Below are positions 11,627 through 21,677 of a stretch of 64,000 nucleotides of DNA, in pieces. How positions within the stretch are numbered: the stretch's first letter is position 1; every line of letters begins with the position of its first letter. The DNA is from Turicimonas muris (GTDB taxonomy: Bacteria > Pseudomonadota > Gammaproteobacteria > Burkholderiales > Burkholderiaceae_F): contig NZ_NHMP01000003.1 in the NCBI RefSeq assembly GCF_002221595.1, forward strand, positions 62,001 to 126,000, read 5' to 3'. The notes beneath the pieces are model-generated. The model did not search any database. It had not been told where the DNA came from and saw only the letters and a program-made list of their open reading frames with translations. Position numbers and translations under genes: made by a program.

Positions 11627-12520
11627 CTAGAAGTTCGGAGCATCCGGAATCGTTAATGTGCAATGTCTAGAGTTTACGCTAAGACAGCACGGAGCCCCAA
11701 TCACTAGTGTGCAAAGATCATCAACATGCCCGAAAGGGAGCCCTTCGATTACCGGAACCTTGATTGTCTTTCGCAAGATTTCTTTTGCATCCTCGATGGA
11801 GTATCCAAAGTCGTGTGCAGAATTTCTTATATGAGAGAAGTGTCCCAAAACGATTGCTTGCTGCTTTTGTAGAACTCCCGCTTGAGCTAATTGAAGTAAA
11901 TTTCTTTCGATTTTGTAGGCAGGTTCAGCCAAATCCTCCAGAAACAAAACTCCTCCCTCAATATCGGGAAAATACGGTGTCCCTAGAGCCGAGACAAGGA
12001 CGGATAAATTTCCTCCCCAAAGAGTGCCTGAAACCTTTAAATTTGCAGCATCTGTTTCAAACTCAATGGCATATTGTTTTGAAGATAAAGCCGTCCGAAA
12101 AGATTCAATACTAAAGGCAGAAACGGAAGATTTTCCTAACACACTTGCTGTCGGACAATGCAAACTTTTGCCTTGATACTTAGCAAGATATGCCAAAGAA
12201 AACAACGTGATATCCGAGAACCCTCCGACCCACACTCCTCTCTTATGAATCTCTTCAAAATCAATTGTGGGAAGGATGCGGTTTAAACCGTAACCTCCCC
12301 GCGCGGCTAGAACAAAATCACACTTGCCGCATAGCCGATTGAAATCTTCGGCACGCGCCTCGTCACTGACACCTCCGAATCGTTGAAAAGAAGTCAGGAC
12401 AGACTTACCGAGCTTCACTTCCCAACCGTCTTCTTCTAAAAGCTTAGCAGCTTTCTTTACGTCTTCAAGATTTAATACATTACCGCTAGGGGCTGCAATG
12501 CCTGCAATTTTCTTCTTCAA
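11627..12520 (-). CDS. ldcA: Muramoyltetrapeptide LD-carboxypeptidase (peptidase S66)
   Basis: Cytoplasmic serine peptidase that removes the terminal D-alanine from recycled murein tetrapeptides. S66 family marks are the start IAGIAAPSGN, ARGGYGLNR (near residue 92), the nucleophile Ser in GGFSDIT (near 121), and the C-terminal LPFGHVDD carrying the catalytic His. Length is usual at 297 residues. The start codon is TTG (12520) inside the tadA stop (aaTTGA), with GGAG eight bases upstream inside tadA, so coupling with tadA is likely. The hybrid kinase follows after two bases. Family assignment is firm; substrate is by homology. Confidence 0.93.
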   Translation of the reverse strand: MKKKIAGIAAPSGNVLNLEDVKKAAKLLEEDGWEVKLGKSVLTSFQRFGGVSDEARAEDFNRLCGKCDFVLAARGGYGLNRILPTIDFEEIHKRGVWVGGFSDITLFSLAYLAKYQGKSLHCPTASVLGKSSVSAFSIESFRTALSSKQYAIEFETDAANLKVSGTLWGGNLSVLVSALGTPYFPDIEGGVLFLEDLAEPAYKIERNLLQLAQAGVLQKQQAIVLGHFSHIRNSAHDFGYSIEDAKEILRKTIKVPVIEGLPFGHVDDLCTLVIGAPCCLSVNSRHCTLTIPDAPNF

Positions 12521-13347
12521 TTGCTGCTCTCCTTTTTTCTCTTCTTTTCGAAGAAATCTCGCAGCAATTTAAGGCAGTCTTGACTGCAAATCCCGGATGT
12601 AGTCTTTGTATGATGGTTAAGTGTAGGGTAACTGAAGAGTTTGCACACATTATCAACGACACCCGCCTTTTCATCGGAGGCTCCGTAGACCAAACGGCTA
12701 AAGCGAGAATTCATAATAGCGCCGGCACACATTGGGCACGGTTCAAGCGTCACATAAAGCGTGCAATTTTCCAGACGGTAATTCTTTTTGACTTTTGCGG
12801 CTTGTCTAATGGCCATGATTTCCGCATGGGCGGTAGGATCGGCGTCTCCGATTACTTTATTAAATCCTCGGCCGATAATTACACCTTTCTCGTCAACCAC
12901 TACTGCACCCACAGGGACTTCACCGCTCTCTTCTGCTGCCCGTGCACAATCCATGGCTTCCTTCATGTACTTAATATCATCATCTTTGTTGATTTTTTTC
13001 TCTTCATTTTCTTTTTCTTTTTGAAGAGCAAAAAGTCTTCTTTTTTCCCGCTCGTCCTTTCTGCGTTTCTCAACTCTTTCGAAAAGATGATTCAAGTTGA
13101 TATGAGCAAAAAGCGGCGGCCGAACCAAATTAGCGGCCTGCACCAACTCATCCGGAGTCAGGCTCAACCAGCTTCCGGCTGTCTGCAAAAAGATCTGAGC
13201 CTCAAATACAGTAGGACTTAAAGGATTTTTTGAGGTCGCCTGAAAGATCATCAAAACGCATGACAAGTTTTCAGGAACTTTGCTAAGAGCTTCAATTGTG
13301 GATCCGACACGAATCGAAAGATTCACAAACTTATCAACTATATCCAT
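12517..13347 (-). CDS. tadA: tRNA-specific adenosine deaminase with an N-terminal extension
   Basis: Deaminates A34 to inosine in the anticodon of tRNA-Arg(ACG). The deaminase core occupies about residues 125-276, with the zinc and catalytic residues His174-Ala-Glu176 and PCPMC (Cys204, Cys207), and VPVGAVVVD near 144. Residues 1 to ~95 form an extra domain I do not recognise, followed by a Lys/Glu-rich linker (~95-124); canonical TadA is about 150-170 residues. The ATG at 13347 has an excellent RBS (GAGGAGGG, 13359-13351 read on the minus strand), so the extension is probably translated. It leads the tadA-ldcA-kinase operon, with 4-base overlap to ldcA. Confidence 0.95.
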   Translation of the reverse strand: MDIVDKFVNLSIRVGSTIEALSKVPENLSCVLMIFQATSKNPLSPTVFEAQIFLQTAGSWLSLTPDELVQAANLVRPPLFAHINLNHLFERVEKRRKDEREKRRLFALQKEKENEEKKINKDDDIKYMKEAMDCARAAEESGEVPVGAVVVDEKGVIIGRGFNKVIGDADPTAHAEIMAIRQAAKVKKNYRLENCTLYVTLEPCPMCAGAIMNSRFSRLVYGASDEKAGVVDNVCKLFSYPTLNHHTKTTSGICSQDCLKLLRDFFEKKRKKESSN

Positions 13348-13984
13348 CCACCCTCCTCCTCATGGAAATGAAACCATGCTGATTTTTGAATTTGTGATTA
13401 CTCTCCTCTTACTTTACGGCAGATGAGTTGCTTAATCAAGAGTCCATCCTTCAACTCCTTTAATCACCGAGTCTTCAAACAATTTTCGACAAGACGGATT
13501 GTCTACAGATCTCGTGAGAAATAGCATCAAGGCAAAAGAAGACAAAATAATAGAGATAGCATTTTGGAACTCTTAATACAAATTTGTCCAAGCGTACTCA
13601 TTCTTTAAAGTCGCCAGCAACTATGAAAAGACAGATCCTTGTACTTTTTAGAGGACCTATGAGACTCTGTTTGAAGCCGGATGAATTCTTGACAATTCCA
13701 ATTACAGAACTTCTCTGCCGGAACTTTTTCATTTTATTAGGAAAAATCCTGATTAATTAAAAGCAATTATGAGATTAATATTTGCATATTAACTAAACCG
13801 GCTAGACGGTATAGTTTATGAGAAAGAAAATGCTAGTTACTTACTGCGCTCTTGATGTGTTGTCGTCAAATCTCCACAAGGAAAACGCGCATAGCTAACT
13901 TGGCTAACGCTTTACCAAAGCGTCTGAATGTCCTTCTCAAGTACTCTTATAAACCTCTGCAACTCAAACTAAGGAGATTTTGCA
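13348..13984. other. Intergenic region between divergent tadA and porin genes
   Basis: About 640 bases without a recognisable gene. It must contain the porin promoter, and the right end has AAGGAG (13971-13976) serving the porin ATG at 13985. A TTGACA at 13689 has no acceptable -10 at normal spacing, and TATAGT at 13810 has no acceptable -35, so no promoter is called. An extended, regulated leader for a highly expressed porin is possible. Confidence 0.4.
13351..13359 (-). promoter_or_regulatory. Strong ribosome binding site deciding the long tadA start
   Basis: On the minus strand the purine run GAGGAGGAGGG lies just before ATG 13347. This near-ideal Shine-Dalgarno supports initiation at the long form rather than inside the deaminase core. 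Confidence 0.75.
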
Positions 13985-15058
13985 ATGATCAAAAAACTTC
14001 TTCCTGCCGCCCTTCTGGCCGCATTGTCGTTCAATGCAATGGCAGCCTCTAATGTCACGCTCTACGGAGTAATTGACGAAGCAGTCACCGTCACCAAACA
14101 CAAAGGTGAGAGTGCCGTCGTGAAATTGGATAATGGTATTTACGCCGGAAGCAGATTCGGCTTGAGAGGCGTCGAGGATCTGGGCAACGGCAACTCCGTC
14201 GGCTTTATTCTCGAACAAGGATTCAACGCTGATGACGGAAGCGAAGCTTATGGAGGCAAAGCATTCAGCCGCGAAGCTCTTTTGCAGGTTAAAGGCAACT
14301 GGGGCGAATTCGCTTTTGGCCGAGCCGGCGGTTTGTCGTCTGACTGCGGCACCTACACTATTCTGCACGGCGGTGCTCTTTGGACGTCTTACTACACAGA
14401 CGGCAATATGGCAAGTGCTTTTATCAATACAGACCGCATGGACAATCTTGTAATCTACAAGAGCCCTTCCTTTAGCGGCGCAACAATCACTGCTATGTAC
14501 TCCAACGGTACCGGTTTAAACACCACAGGTGAAGACGACAAGAAATGGTCTAAGAATTCTCACTATTACGGTATCGGCTTAGATTATGCCCATAACGACA
14601 CTGTGTTTAGTGCAATGTGGGAAATGCTCGACAACAAAGACATTGCTGCAAAATCAACTCAGCTCTTCACCTTGGGCGGTCAGCAAGGCTTTGGCAATTG
14701 GACGGTTTGGGCTGCCTACCAGTATGCACATAACAGCCAGATGCTTCCCGGATGGAATTATGCAAATCAAGGAACTAAAGGCGTATCTCAGCATGCTGTC
14801 ACTGCAGCTATTGGCTATAAGATCGCCAGTGGGGAATGGAAACTTGAAGGCAACTACGCCCACGGAAAGTCTAATTCCACAAACGAAAAATACAACATTT
14901 GGTCCGCCGGAACTGCATATGAGTATCCTTTGAGCAACCGTACCTTAGTTTATCTCTACGGTGGTTATGGCAAAGCCAACAAACTTCTCAATACCGGCTC
15001 TTATCACTCAACATTTAACTCATGGACTCTGTGCAGCGGTATTAGCCACAGTTTCTAA
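13985..15058 (+). CDS. Trimeric general porin (Burkholderiales OmpC-like, porin_4 type)
   Basis: Outer-membrane diffusion channel. The signal peptide MIKKLLPAALLAALSFNAMA (residues 1-20) is followed by the mature start SNVTLYGVIDEAV, the hallmark of betaproteobacterial porins. RFGLRGVEDLGNGNSVGFIL and LLQVKGNWGEFAFGRAGG, the latter preceding the constriction loop 3, are also typical, and the chain ends in the outer-membrane signature ...ISHSF. At 357 residues the length is normal for a 16-stranded barrel. The RBS AAGGAG is well placed, suggesting high expression. It is a single gene with its own terminator. Substrate selectivity cannot be read from the sequence. Confidence 0.95.
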   Translation: MIKKLLPAALLAALSFNAMAASNVTLYGVIDEAVTVTKHKGESAVVKLDNGIYAGSRFGLRGVEDLGNGNSVGFILEQGFNADDGSEAYGGKAFSREALLQVKGNWGEFAFGRAGGLSSDCGTYTILHGGALWTSYYTDGNMASAFINTDRMDNLVIYKSPSFSGATITAMYSNGTGLNTTGEDDKKWSKNSHYYGIGLDYAHNDTVFSAMWEMLDNKDIAAKSTQLFTLGGQQGFGNWTVWAAYQYAHNSQMLPGWNYANQGTKGVSQHAVTAAIGYKIASGEWKLEGNYAHGKSNSTNEKYNIWSAGTAYEYPLSNRTLVYLYGGYGKANKLLNTGSYHSTFNSWTLCSGISHSF

Positions 15059-15408
15059 TAAACCAACGGCTGGAATGATTCATCTTTAATAAGCTGAAAA
15101 TCATCTTTCCATTAGGTTTTCCGAGGCGCACTTCTAACGAAGGCGCCTCTTTTGCTGTACTAGAAATCTGCAGATCGCAGCTCTTAGTCCCTCCGCTCGA
15201 AGACTAAGCGAACTGAGAGGTGTACGCAGCGACAGTAATATGAAAATCTGCCCAGAAAAGTTTTCCTTAACCAATTGAAACCGACTCATAGGTAATTTCT
15301 TGGCACGTGTGTAAGTTAGCTCGTAGTCGTCTTGACAACATTCAGGCAAATCATCAGAAATCTCGTTGACCAATCTGAAAATTCAACAGGACCTCTCCTC
15401 TTTACCGG
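15059..15408. other. Region between porin and autotransporter remnant
   Basis: It contains the porin terminator (15123-15154). The remaining ~250 bases hold no gene I can support. A 79-codon minus-strand frame (15134-15373) overlaps the terminator and has no recognisable family pattern. Confidence 0.4.
15123..15154 (+). terminator. Porin terminator
   Basis: GAGGCGC (15123-15129) pairs with GCGCCTC (15143-15149). The stem continues as CTTC/GAAG after one bulged A, with loop TAAC, and is followed by TTTT. Confidence 0.9.
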
Positions 15409-16932
15409 CTAAAAGCGCCAGTGAGCTTCAAGCCGCAAGGTATGGTCAGCCTTGCCTTTGGAACCTCCTGTAAAACCGTACAGAAATCCGAGGGGGGCAC
15501 CACCTTTATCAGCTTGAACACCCAAATTCACATTCGTCCCGAAGTTTCCTGCAAATTCACCGCTTATGCGATCAGAAATGCCGTTTACATCTGTCAATGT
15601 TGTCCGCTGATTAGAGCTTCCTGCCTGCGGAATGAAAGTGAGGTCAGCTTGCGGACAAATATTCCAGCCGTTACCGGTCGCGATATCGCCGCGAAGTGCA
15701 ACACCAGTCGGGAACTGAATGGCGTGATTTGCTTTGGTCTTGTTTGACCAGATCTTCTTTCCATCAACCTTGGTATCGTACTTCCCGCTCTTAGCGTACA
15801 CATAGGGAATTCCTGCATGAGGAACAACACTTGAACTTCTAGCTTTCAAGGTTGTTTCCACACGAATGCCTGCTGCAAGCAAATTGGTCTTGACATCAGC
15901 ATCGGCATTTCCAAAACCTGCGGCATTTATATACTGGGTAATATCAGAGGAACTTCTAAGATAGGTCAACGTTCCGACAACGTTTAAGTTAGAACTAGGA
16001 CTGTAAGCACCGTAGGCGTGAATTCCGTAAGAATTGTATTTATTTTTCGTTTTAGACAGATCTCCGGTTGAATCCTGCGAGCCTCGGTTGAAACTGGAAG
16101 CCGCACCTACAATTGAAGTTACTGTCATCTTGTCGTCAAAGCCCAGGGTAAAACTGAACGCGCCAGTCTTATAGCCTGCTTTACCGATTCCCGTTGCTGC
16201 AAACCTCTTGTATTTCTGTTTTTCGCTAATCAAATCAATCCACAGATTGTTTCCATGCGGCCAATCACGCATCAAGCCTTCTTCTGTGAAAGATTCACCT
16301 TTCATTGAAACTTGATTCTCTACGGAATCCAAAGCAGTTGTAAGATCATTGAAGCCTACAGAAAGAGTGCCACCAGCAAAACTTATATTTGCCGCAGAAT
16401 TAACAATTGCTGTCTTCTCAGCTGCAGACAAGTCCTTGCGCCTTAAAACGCCGTATGTGAAAGCATCTTTCTGAGCATGACGAAGTTCATCATTGGCAAT
16501 GTTTGGAACCGCAATATCCGGATACATAGAAAGAACATCATTAAGGATGGCACTTACCCACACCCTGGATGCATCGTTATGCAGTTCCAGTTCCCAATTA
16601 ATGCCGGTTCCGTCTTGGGCTAAAGCATAAAGCTTGTCTCCTATCCAACCACCCCTCCAGCCATTGCCGAAAACGTTGTCTGCAGTATCAAAGCCTCTCA
16701 CAACGGTATAGTCACCGGCTTCATCGATATTTCCAAGAATAAGAGTTGCCGTTGGTGCTACCGTCAATGATGCGTCTTGCCCATTAGTAGAGAAGGCGCC
16801 CGTACCATCTTTGAGAAGTGAGCAATCTACTAACGTCGTTGTTCCATCCCCGAAAACGAGGCTTGTTGTACCGGATGCATCTTGCGCAGCCGGATGGGTA
16901 TTATCCGAACTCTCCCAGACAAAATCTCCATC
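15409..16932 (-). pseudogene. Autotransporter remnant: passenger stub and beta-barrel without signal peptide
   Basis: The open stretch runs from just after a TAA (16935-16933) to 15409. It begins DGDFVWESSDN..., contains TVAPTATLILGNIDEAGDYT, a motif usual at the passenger/barrel junction of large autotransporters, and ends in a ~270-residue barrel with terminal ...LRLEAHWRF. There is no signal peptide, no good RBS and only a TTG as candidate start (16767). Just upstream another frame reads IKVAFPGEGIDA, a TGA, then NNLPDK. Restoring one G at about 16937 would join NNLPDK to DGDFVWESS, so at least one frameshift and one stop are likely. Interpreted as the 3' end of a decayed autotransporter gene. 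Confidence 0.75.
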
Positions 16933-17115
16933 TTATCGGGCAGGTTGTTTCAAGCGTCGATACCTTCTCCGGGAAAAGCAACTTTAATCTTTAAAAGAAA
17001 TATTTCAAATCCCTAAAACCAATCCAGCTCGTTAGAACTGCTTAATTGAGTGATTTAAAACCTTGATTTTCGCATCTGTGATGTCTAGCAGTTTAGCCTT
17101 CATGGGAGAAATAGG

Positions 17116-17198
17116 AACCATGATAAGAACAAGAACCATGACCTAAAAAGTCATGGTTTCTAAAATTTTAACTTAAAAAACCATGAAATAAACCATGA
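17116..17198. repeat. Cluster of five AACCATGA boxes (four direct, one inverted)
   Basis: AACCATGA occurs at 17116-17123, 17134-17141, 17179-17186 and 17191-17198. Its complement TCATGGTT lies at 17151-17158. Boxes two and three form a perfect 9-bp inverted repeat, AACCATGAC (17134-17142) and GTCATGGTT (17150-17158). A further ATGGTACATGG follows at about 17207. The arrangement could be a transcription factor operator cluster or a folded RNA element; no function is known to me. Confidence 0.7.
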
Positions 17199-17287
17199 AT
17201 TTGAATATGGTACATGGCTAAACAGTGAGAAACATCAGTAAACGTTTAGAAAATCTAAGTACGTCTAATTTGTTGATTTTTAACATT

Positions 17288-17314
17288 AAAAAAGGGTGTT
17301 TTTTGAAACACCCT
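17288..17314 (-). terminator. guaA terminator
   Basis: On the minus strand the stem AGGGTGTTT/AAACACCCT (plus positions 17306-17314 and 17293-17301) is followed by a T-run (A at 17288-17293). Confidence 0.9.
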
Positions 17315-17348
17315 AGAACATTGATAAACGTACTAAAACGCTATATTG

Positions 17349-18914
17349 CTATTCCCACTCGATTGTTGCTGGTGGCTTACCAGACACATCGTAGCAAACT
17401 CTATTGATACCCTTGACTTCATTAATGATACGGTTGGAAACCTTACCAAGAAGCTCATACGGCAAGTGAGCCCACTTGGCAGTCATAAAGTCAGATGTCT
17501 GAACCGCTCTTAAAGAAACAACCCAGTCATAAGTTCTGCCATCGCCCATTACGCCTACGCTCTTAACAGGAAGGAATACAACGAAAGCCTGACTGACCTT
17601 ATCGTACCAATCAGCATTTCTAAGTTCTTCGATAAAGATTGCATCCGCTTGACGGAGAAGGTTTGCATACTCTTTCTTAACTTCCCCAAGAATTCTGACG
17701 CCTAAACCTGGACCTGGGAATGGATGTCTGTAAACCATTTCAGCCGGCAAACCTAATTCACATCCAAGCTCTCTGACTTCATCCTTGAAGAGTTCACGAA
17801 GTGGTTCCAAGAGTTTGAGGTGAAGTGTTTCAGGTAATCCCCCAACGTTATGATGAGACTTAATTGTCTTAGCTTTCTTTGTATTAGCGGCAGCGCTTTC
17901 GATAACGTCAGGATAAATCGTGCCCTGAGCAAGCCACTTAGCATTAGGAAGCTTGGCGGCTTCTTCTTGGAAAACTTCAACAAACAAACGGCCGATAATT
18001 TTTCTCTTAGCTTCAGGATCAGTAACGCCTTTGAGTTCGTGCATAAAGCGTTCGCTTGCATCAACGACTACAAGCTTCATTCCCATATTCTTGCGGAAAG
18101 TTTCTTCAACTTGTTTGCGTTCATGCAAACGCAAAAGGCCGTTGTCAACGAAAACACATGTCAGCTGGTCACCGATAGCTTTATGAATCAAAGCAGCGGC
18201 TACTGAGGAATCAACACCGCCGGAAAGTCCGAGAATAACTTCATCTTTGCCGACTTGTTCTTTGATCTTCTGAACGGATTCCTCAGCAAAGCTACCCATA
18301 ATCCAGTCAGGTTTGGCTTTACAGATGTCCAACACAAAAGTATTGAGGATTTCTTTACCCTTCACCGTATGAGTAACTTCCGGGTGAAACTGAACGGCAT
18401 AGAAACCTCTCTTTTCGTCAGCCATACCGGCGATCGGACAACTCGGTGTAGAGCACATGAGTTTGAAGCCTTCAGGCATCTTGGTGACCTTGTCACCATG
18501 GCTCATCCAAACTTTTAAGAAGCTCTGACCATCTTCATTTGTAAAATCAGAGATTTTCTCTAACAATTTTGTATGGCCGTGTTCACGGACTTCAGCGTAA
18601 CCAAATTCTCTCTGGGCTCCGCTTTCAACCTTACCTCCGAGCTGTTCTGCCATGGTCTGCATACCGTAACAGATGCCGAGAACAGGAACTCCGAGTTCAA
18701 AAACGGCTGCTGGTGCAACATCAGTAGATTCTTCATAGGCACTCATATGAGATCCGGAAAGAATGATGCCTTTCGGATTGAAATCTCTGATGAAGTCATT
18801 AGTCACCTCACAGGAATGTACTTCGCAGTAAACATGAGCTTCCCGCACTCTGCGGGCGATCAGCTGAGTGACCTGGCTTCCAAAATCCAGAATTAAAATT
18901 CGATCGTGTTTCAT
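17349..18914 (-). CDS. guaA: GMP synthase (glutamine-hydrolysing)
   Basis: Converts XMP to GMP using ATP and glutamine. The N-terminal class I glutamine amidotransferase has the nucleophile Cys in [12 protein letters not shown] (near residue 84) and the catalytic pair in [10 protein letters not shown] (near 175). The PP-loop ATPase motif [15 protein letters not shown] sits near residue 230. The C-terminal dimerisation domain ends in the conserved KPPATIEWE. Length is usual at 521 residues. It lies downstream of guaB in the same direction, with a hairpin between them, and has its own terminator. Confidence 0.98.
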   Translation of the reverse strand: MKHDRILILDFGSQVTQLIARRVREAHVYCEVHSCEVTNDFIRDFNPKGIILSGSHMSAYEESTDVAPAAVFELGVPVLGICYGMQTMAEQLGGKVESGAQREFGYAEVREHGHTKLLEKISDFTNEDGQSFLKVWMSHGDKVTKMPEGFKLMCSTPSCPIAGMADEKRGFYAVQFHPEVTHTVKGKEILNTFVLDICKAKPDWIMGSFAEESVQKIKEQVGKDEVILGLSGGVDSSVAAALIHKAIGDQLTCVFVDNGLLRLHERKQVEETFRKNMGMKLVVVDASERFMHELKGVTDPEAKRKIIGRLFVEVFQEEAAKLPNAKWLAQGTIYPDVIESAAANTKKAKTIKSHHNVGGLPETLHLKLLEPLRELFKDEVRELGCELGLPAEMVYRHPFPGPGLGVRILGEVKKEYANLLRQADAIFIEELRNADWYDKVSQAFVVFLPVKSVGVMGDGRTYDWVVSLRAVQTSDFMTAKWAHLPYELLGKVSNRIINEVKGINRVCYDVSGKPPATIEWE

Positions 18915-18937
18915 TAGCTTTACTCTTCAAATAACAA

Positions 18938-18970
18938 AAGGGACCGTTTTGGTAATCCGCCACGGTCCTT
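18938..18970 (-). terminator. Hairpin between guaB and guaA
   Basis: On the minus strand AAGGACCGT pairs with ACGGT(C)CCTT (18970-18962 with 18947-18938, one bulged base), followed by TTGTTAT. It could be a partial terminator or attenuator that lowers guaA expression relative to guaB, or an mRNA stabiliser. Confidence 0.5.
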
Positions 18971-18988
18971 CGTCTACCTCATGTGAGT

Positions 18989-20464
<1,476 letters not shown>

Positions 20465-20529
20465 CTAAACACAAAAAGCGATTATACCTAGACAGAGAAC
20501 TCAAAATCGAAATTCACTTTTCTAACAAG

Positions 20530-20829
20530 TTATGGTTTACGATTACCGGCATGCCTTCTTTTACTGACATGGGACTGTCTTTTGATTTCGGCCCTCTTCA
20601 TTCTTGCAATCTTTGGATCCACAAGAAGCGGGCCGCAGACTTCTACCCTATCGCCGTCCTTTAACTCGTAACCGTCACTGCGGTTTTCGTCCCAGACGCT
20701 GACATTCCATCCTTCCTTTAATGGAGAAATGTACTGTTCCTTGAATTCGGAAAGATGAAGTCTGTCCGGACAAACAGTTTCTTTTTTTATTAATCCGTTG
20801 TCTGATTGATTAACTAAGAAAATGCGCAC
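20530..20829 (-). CDS. rnfH: RnfH family ubiquitin-fold protein
   Basis: Small beta-grasp protein of the RnfH (UPF0125) family, often encoded beside ratA and smpB; biochemical role poorly defined. The family signature ELKDGDRVEVCGPLLVDPK is visible. The tail is basic (KRQSHVSKRRHAGNRK). I choose GTG at 20829 (VRIFLVNQS, 99 residues), with CGAGG just upstream, because homologues begin directly at the first beta strand; the frame is open to 20892. It sits between guaB and divergent smpB. No ratA or rnf genes are nearby. Confidence 0.8.
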   Translation of the reverse strand: MRIFLVNQSDNGLIKKETVCPDRLHLSEFKEQYISPLKEGWNVSVWDENRSDGYELKDGDRVEVCGPLLVDPKIARMKRAEIKRQSHVSKRRHAGNRKP

Positions 20830-21176
20830 GAATACCTCGGAAAGAAAAGTAATTGGAAGAAATATCTTGTGCAAAACTTTTGATATTTCCAATAGTCGCT
20901 TTGGATTTTAGCTCATTCTCCGAAAAGCCTCCGCCCAAAAGAACGGGCAAATGTAGTTGCCTTTCGAAAGTGTGTTCCGATCTGATTACTATGAACTAGA
21001 GGTGAGCATACGATTCTGCCGGCGATTTAAACATTTTCAAGTTGATTTATTACACCGCCACTGCCCACCTTTGCTAATTAGCCTAGGATAAGTTCTCGAT
21101 TTTGTTAAAATTCGACTGTAATTTTTCGACATGAGGCACAATTTTGCGCCGTCATGGATTCATAAGAGGTTTAAAA

Positions 21177-21629
21177 GTGGCACTTATTCAAAATAAAAAA
21201 GCTCGCTTTGATTACACCATTGAAGATAAGTATGAAGCAGGACTTGTGCTTCAAGGTTGGGAAGTCAAATCCATTAGAGAGGGTCGAGCACAAATCACAG
21301 AGGCTCATATCTTCGTTCGCGAAGGTGAACTTTTTCTTTTAAATGCTCAGGTAGTTCCCCTTGGTACTGCCAGTACACATGAAAAACCCCAGCCGACACG
21401 CACAAGAAAACTGCTGATGCATAAAAAAGAAATCATGCGCATTATCGGCTTGATTGAAAGATCCGGCTACACCTTGGTTCCTTTAGACATGCACTTCAAG
21501 GGCGGTAAAGTTAAATTAACTATCGGGCTGGCCAAGGGCAAGAGAAAGTTCGAGAAAAGAGCTGAGGAAAGCAAACGCGACTGGAAGCGCGAACAACAAA
21601 GATTAATGAAAAAGAAGATGAGAAATTAA
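21177..21629 (+). CDS. smpB: SsrA-binding protein
   Basis: Binds tmRNA and delivers it to stalled ribosomes in trans-translation. Conserved blocks are NKKARFDYTI, YEAGLVLQGWEVKSIREGR, the LLLH-type segment RKLLMHKKEI, LVPLDMHFKGGKVKLTIGLAKGK, and the basic tail W-x-RE-x-x-RLMKKK that enters the ribosome. The start chosen is GTG 21177, with AAGAGGT seven bases before it; an ATG-less extension to 21144 adds non-conserved residues. About 150 residues, as expected. The tmRNA gene itself is not in the window. Confidence 0.95.
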   Translation: MALIQNKKARFDYTIEDKYEAGLVLQGWEVKSIREGRAQITEAHIFVREGELFLLNAQVVPLGTASTHEKPQPTRTRKLLMHKKEIMRIIGLIERSGYTLVPLDMHFKGGKVKLTIGLAKGKRKFEKRAEESKRDWKREQQRLMKKKMRN

Positions 21630-21631
21630 AA

Positions 21632-21657
21632 GCCTGCGAGCTTTGAACTGCGCAGGC
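21632..21657. terminator. Hairpin between convergent smpB and alcohol dehydrogenase genes
   Basis: GCCTGCG (21632-21638) pairs with CGCAGGC (21651-21657). On the minus strand it is followed by TTTTAA, so it works best as the terminator of the dehydrogenase gene; on the plus strand the tail is CTCTCTC. Confidence 0.7.
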
Positions 21658-21677
21658 CTCTCTCAAGATTATAGAAA

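Larger units (their letters stand above)
16936..17348. other. Intergenic region with decayed coding trace, repeat cluster and guaA terminator
   Basis: The left edge (to about 17000) probably holds frameshifted autotransporter sequence. 17116-17198 is the AACCATGA cluster and 17288-17314 the guaA terminator. Nothing else is recognised. Confidence 0.5.

Noticed and set aside
12990-13025. A/T-rich homopolymer runs inside tadA as a second phase-variation site
   Set aside because: The runs are interrupted and encode the Lys/Glu linker in frame; no frame break is present.
13689-13815. Porin promoter from TTGACA (13689) or TATAGT (13810)
   Set aside because: Neither hexamer has an acceptable partner at 16-18 bases, so a promoter could not be supported.
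15134-15373. 79-codon minus-strand frame next to the porin
   Set aside because: It runs through the porin terminator, has no RBS and no recognised motif.
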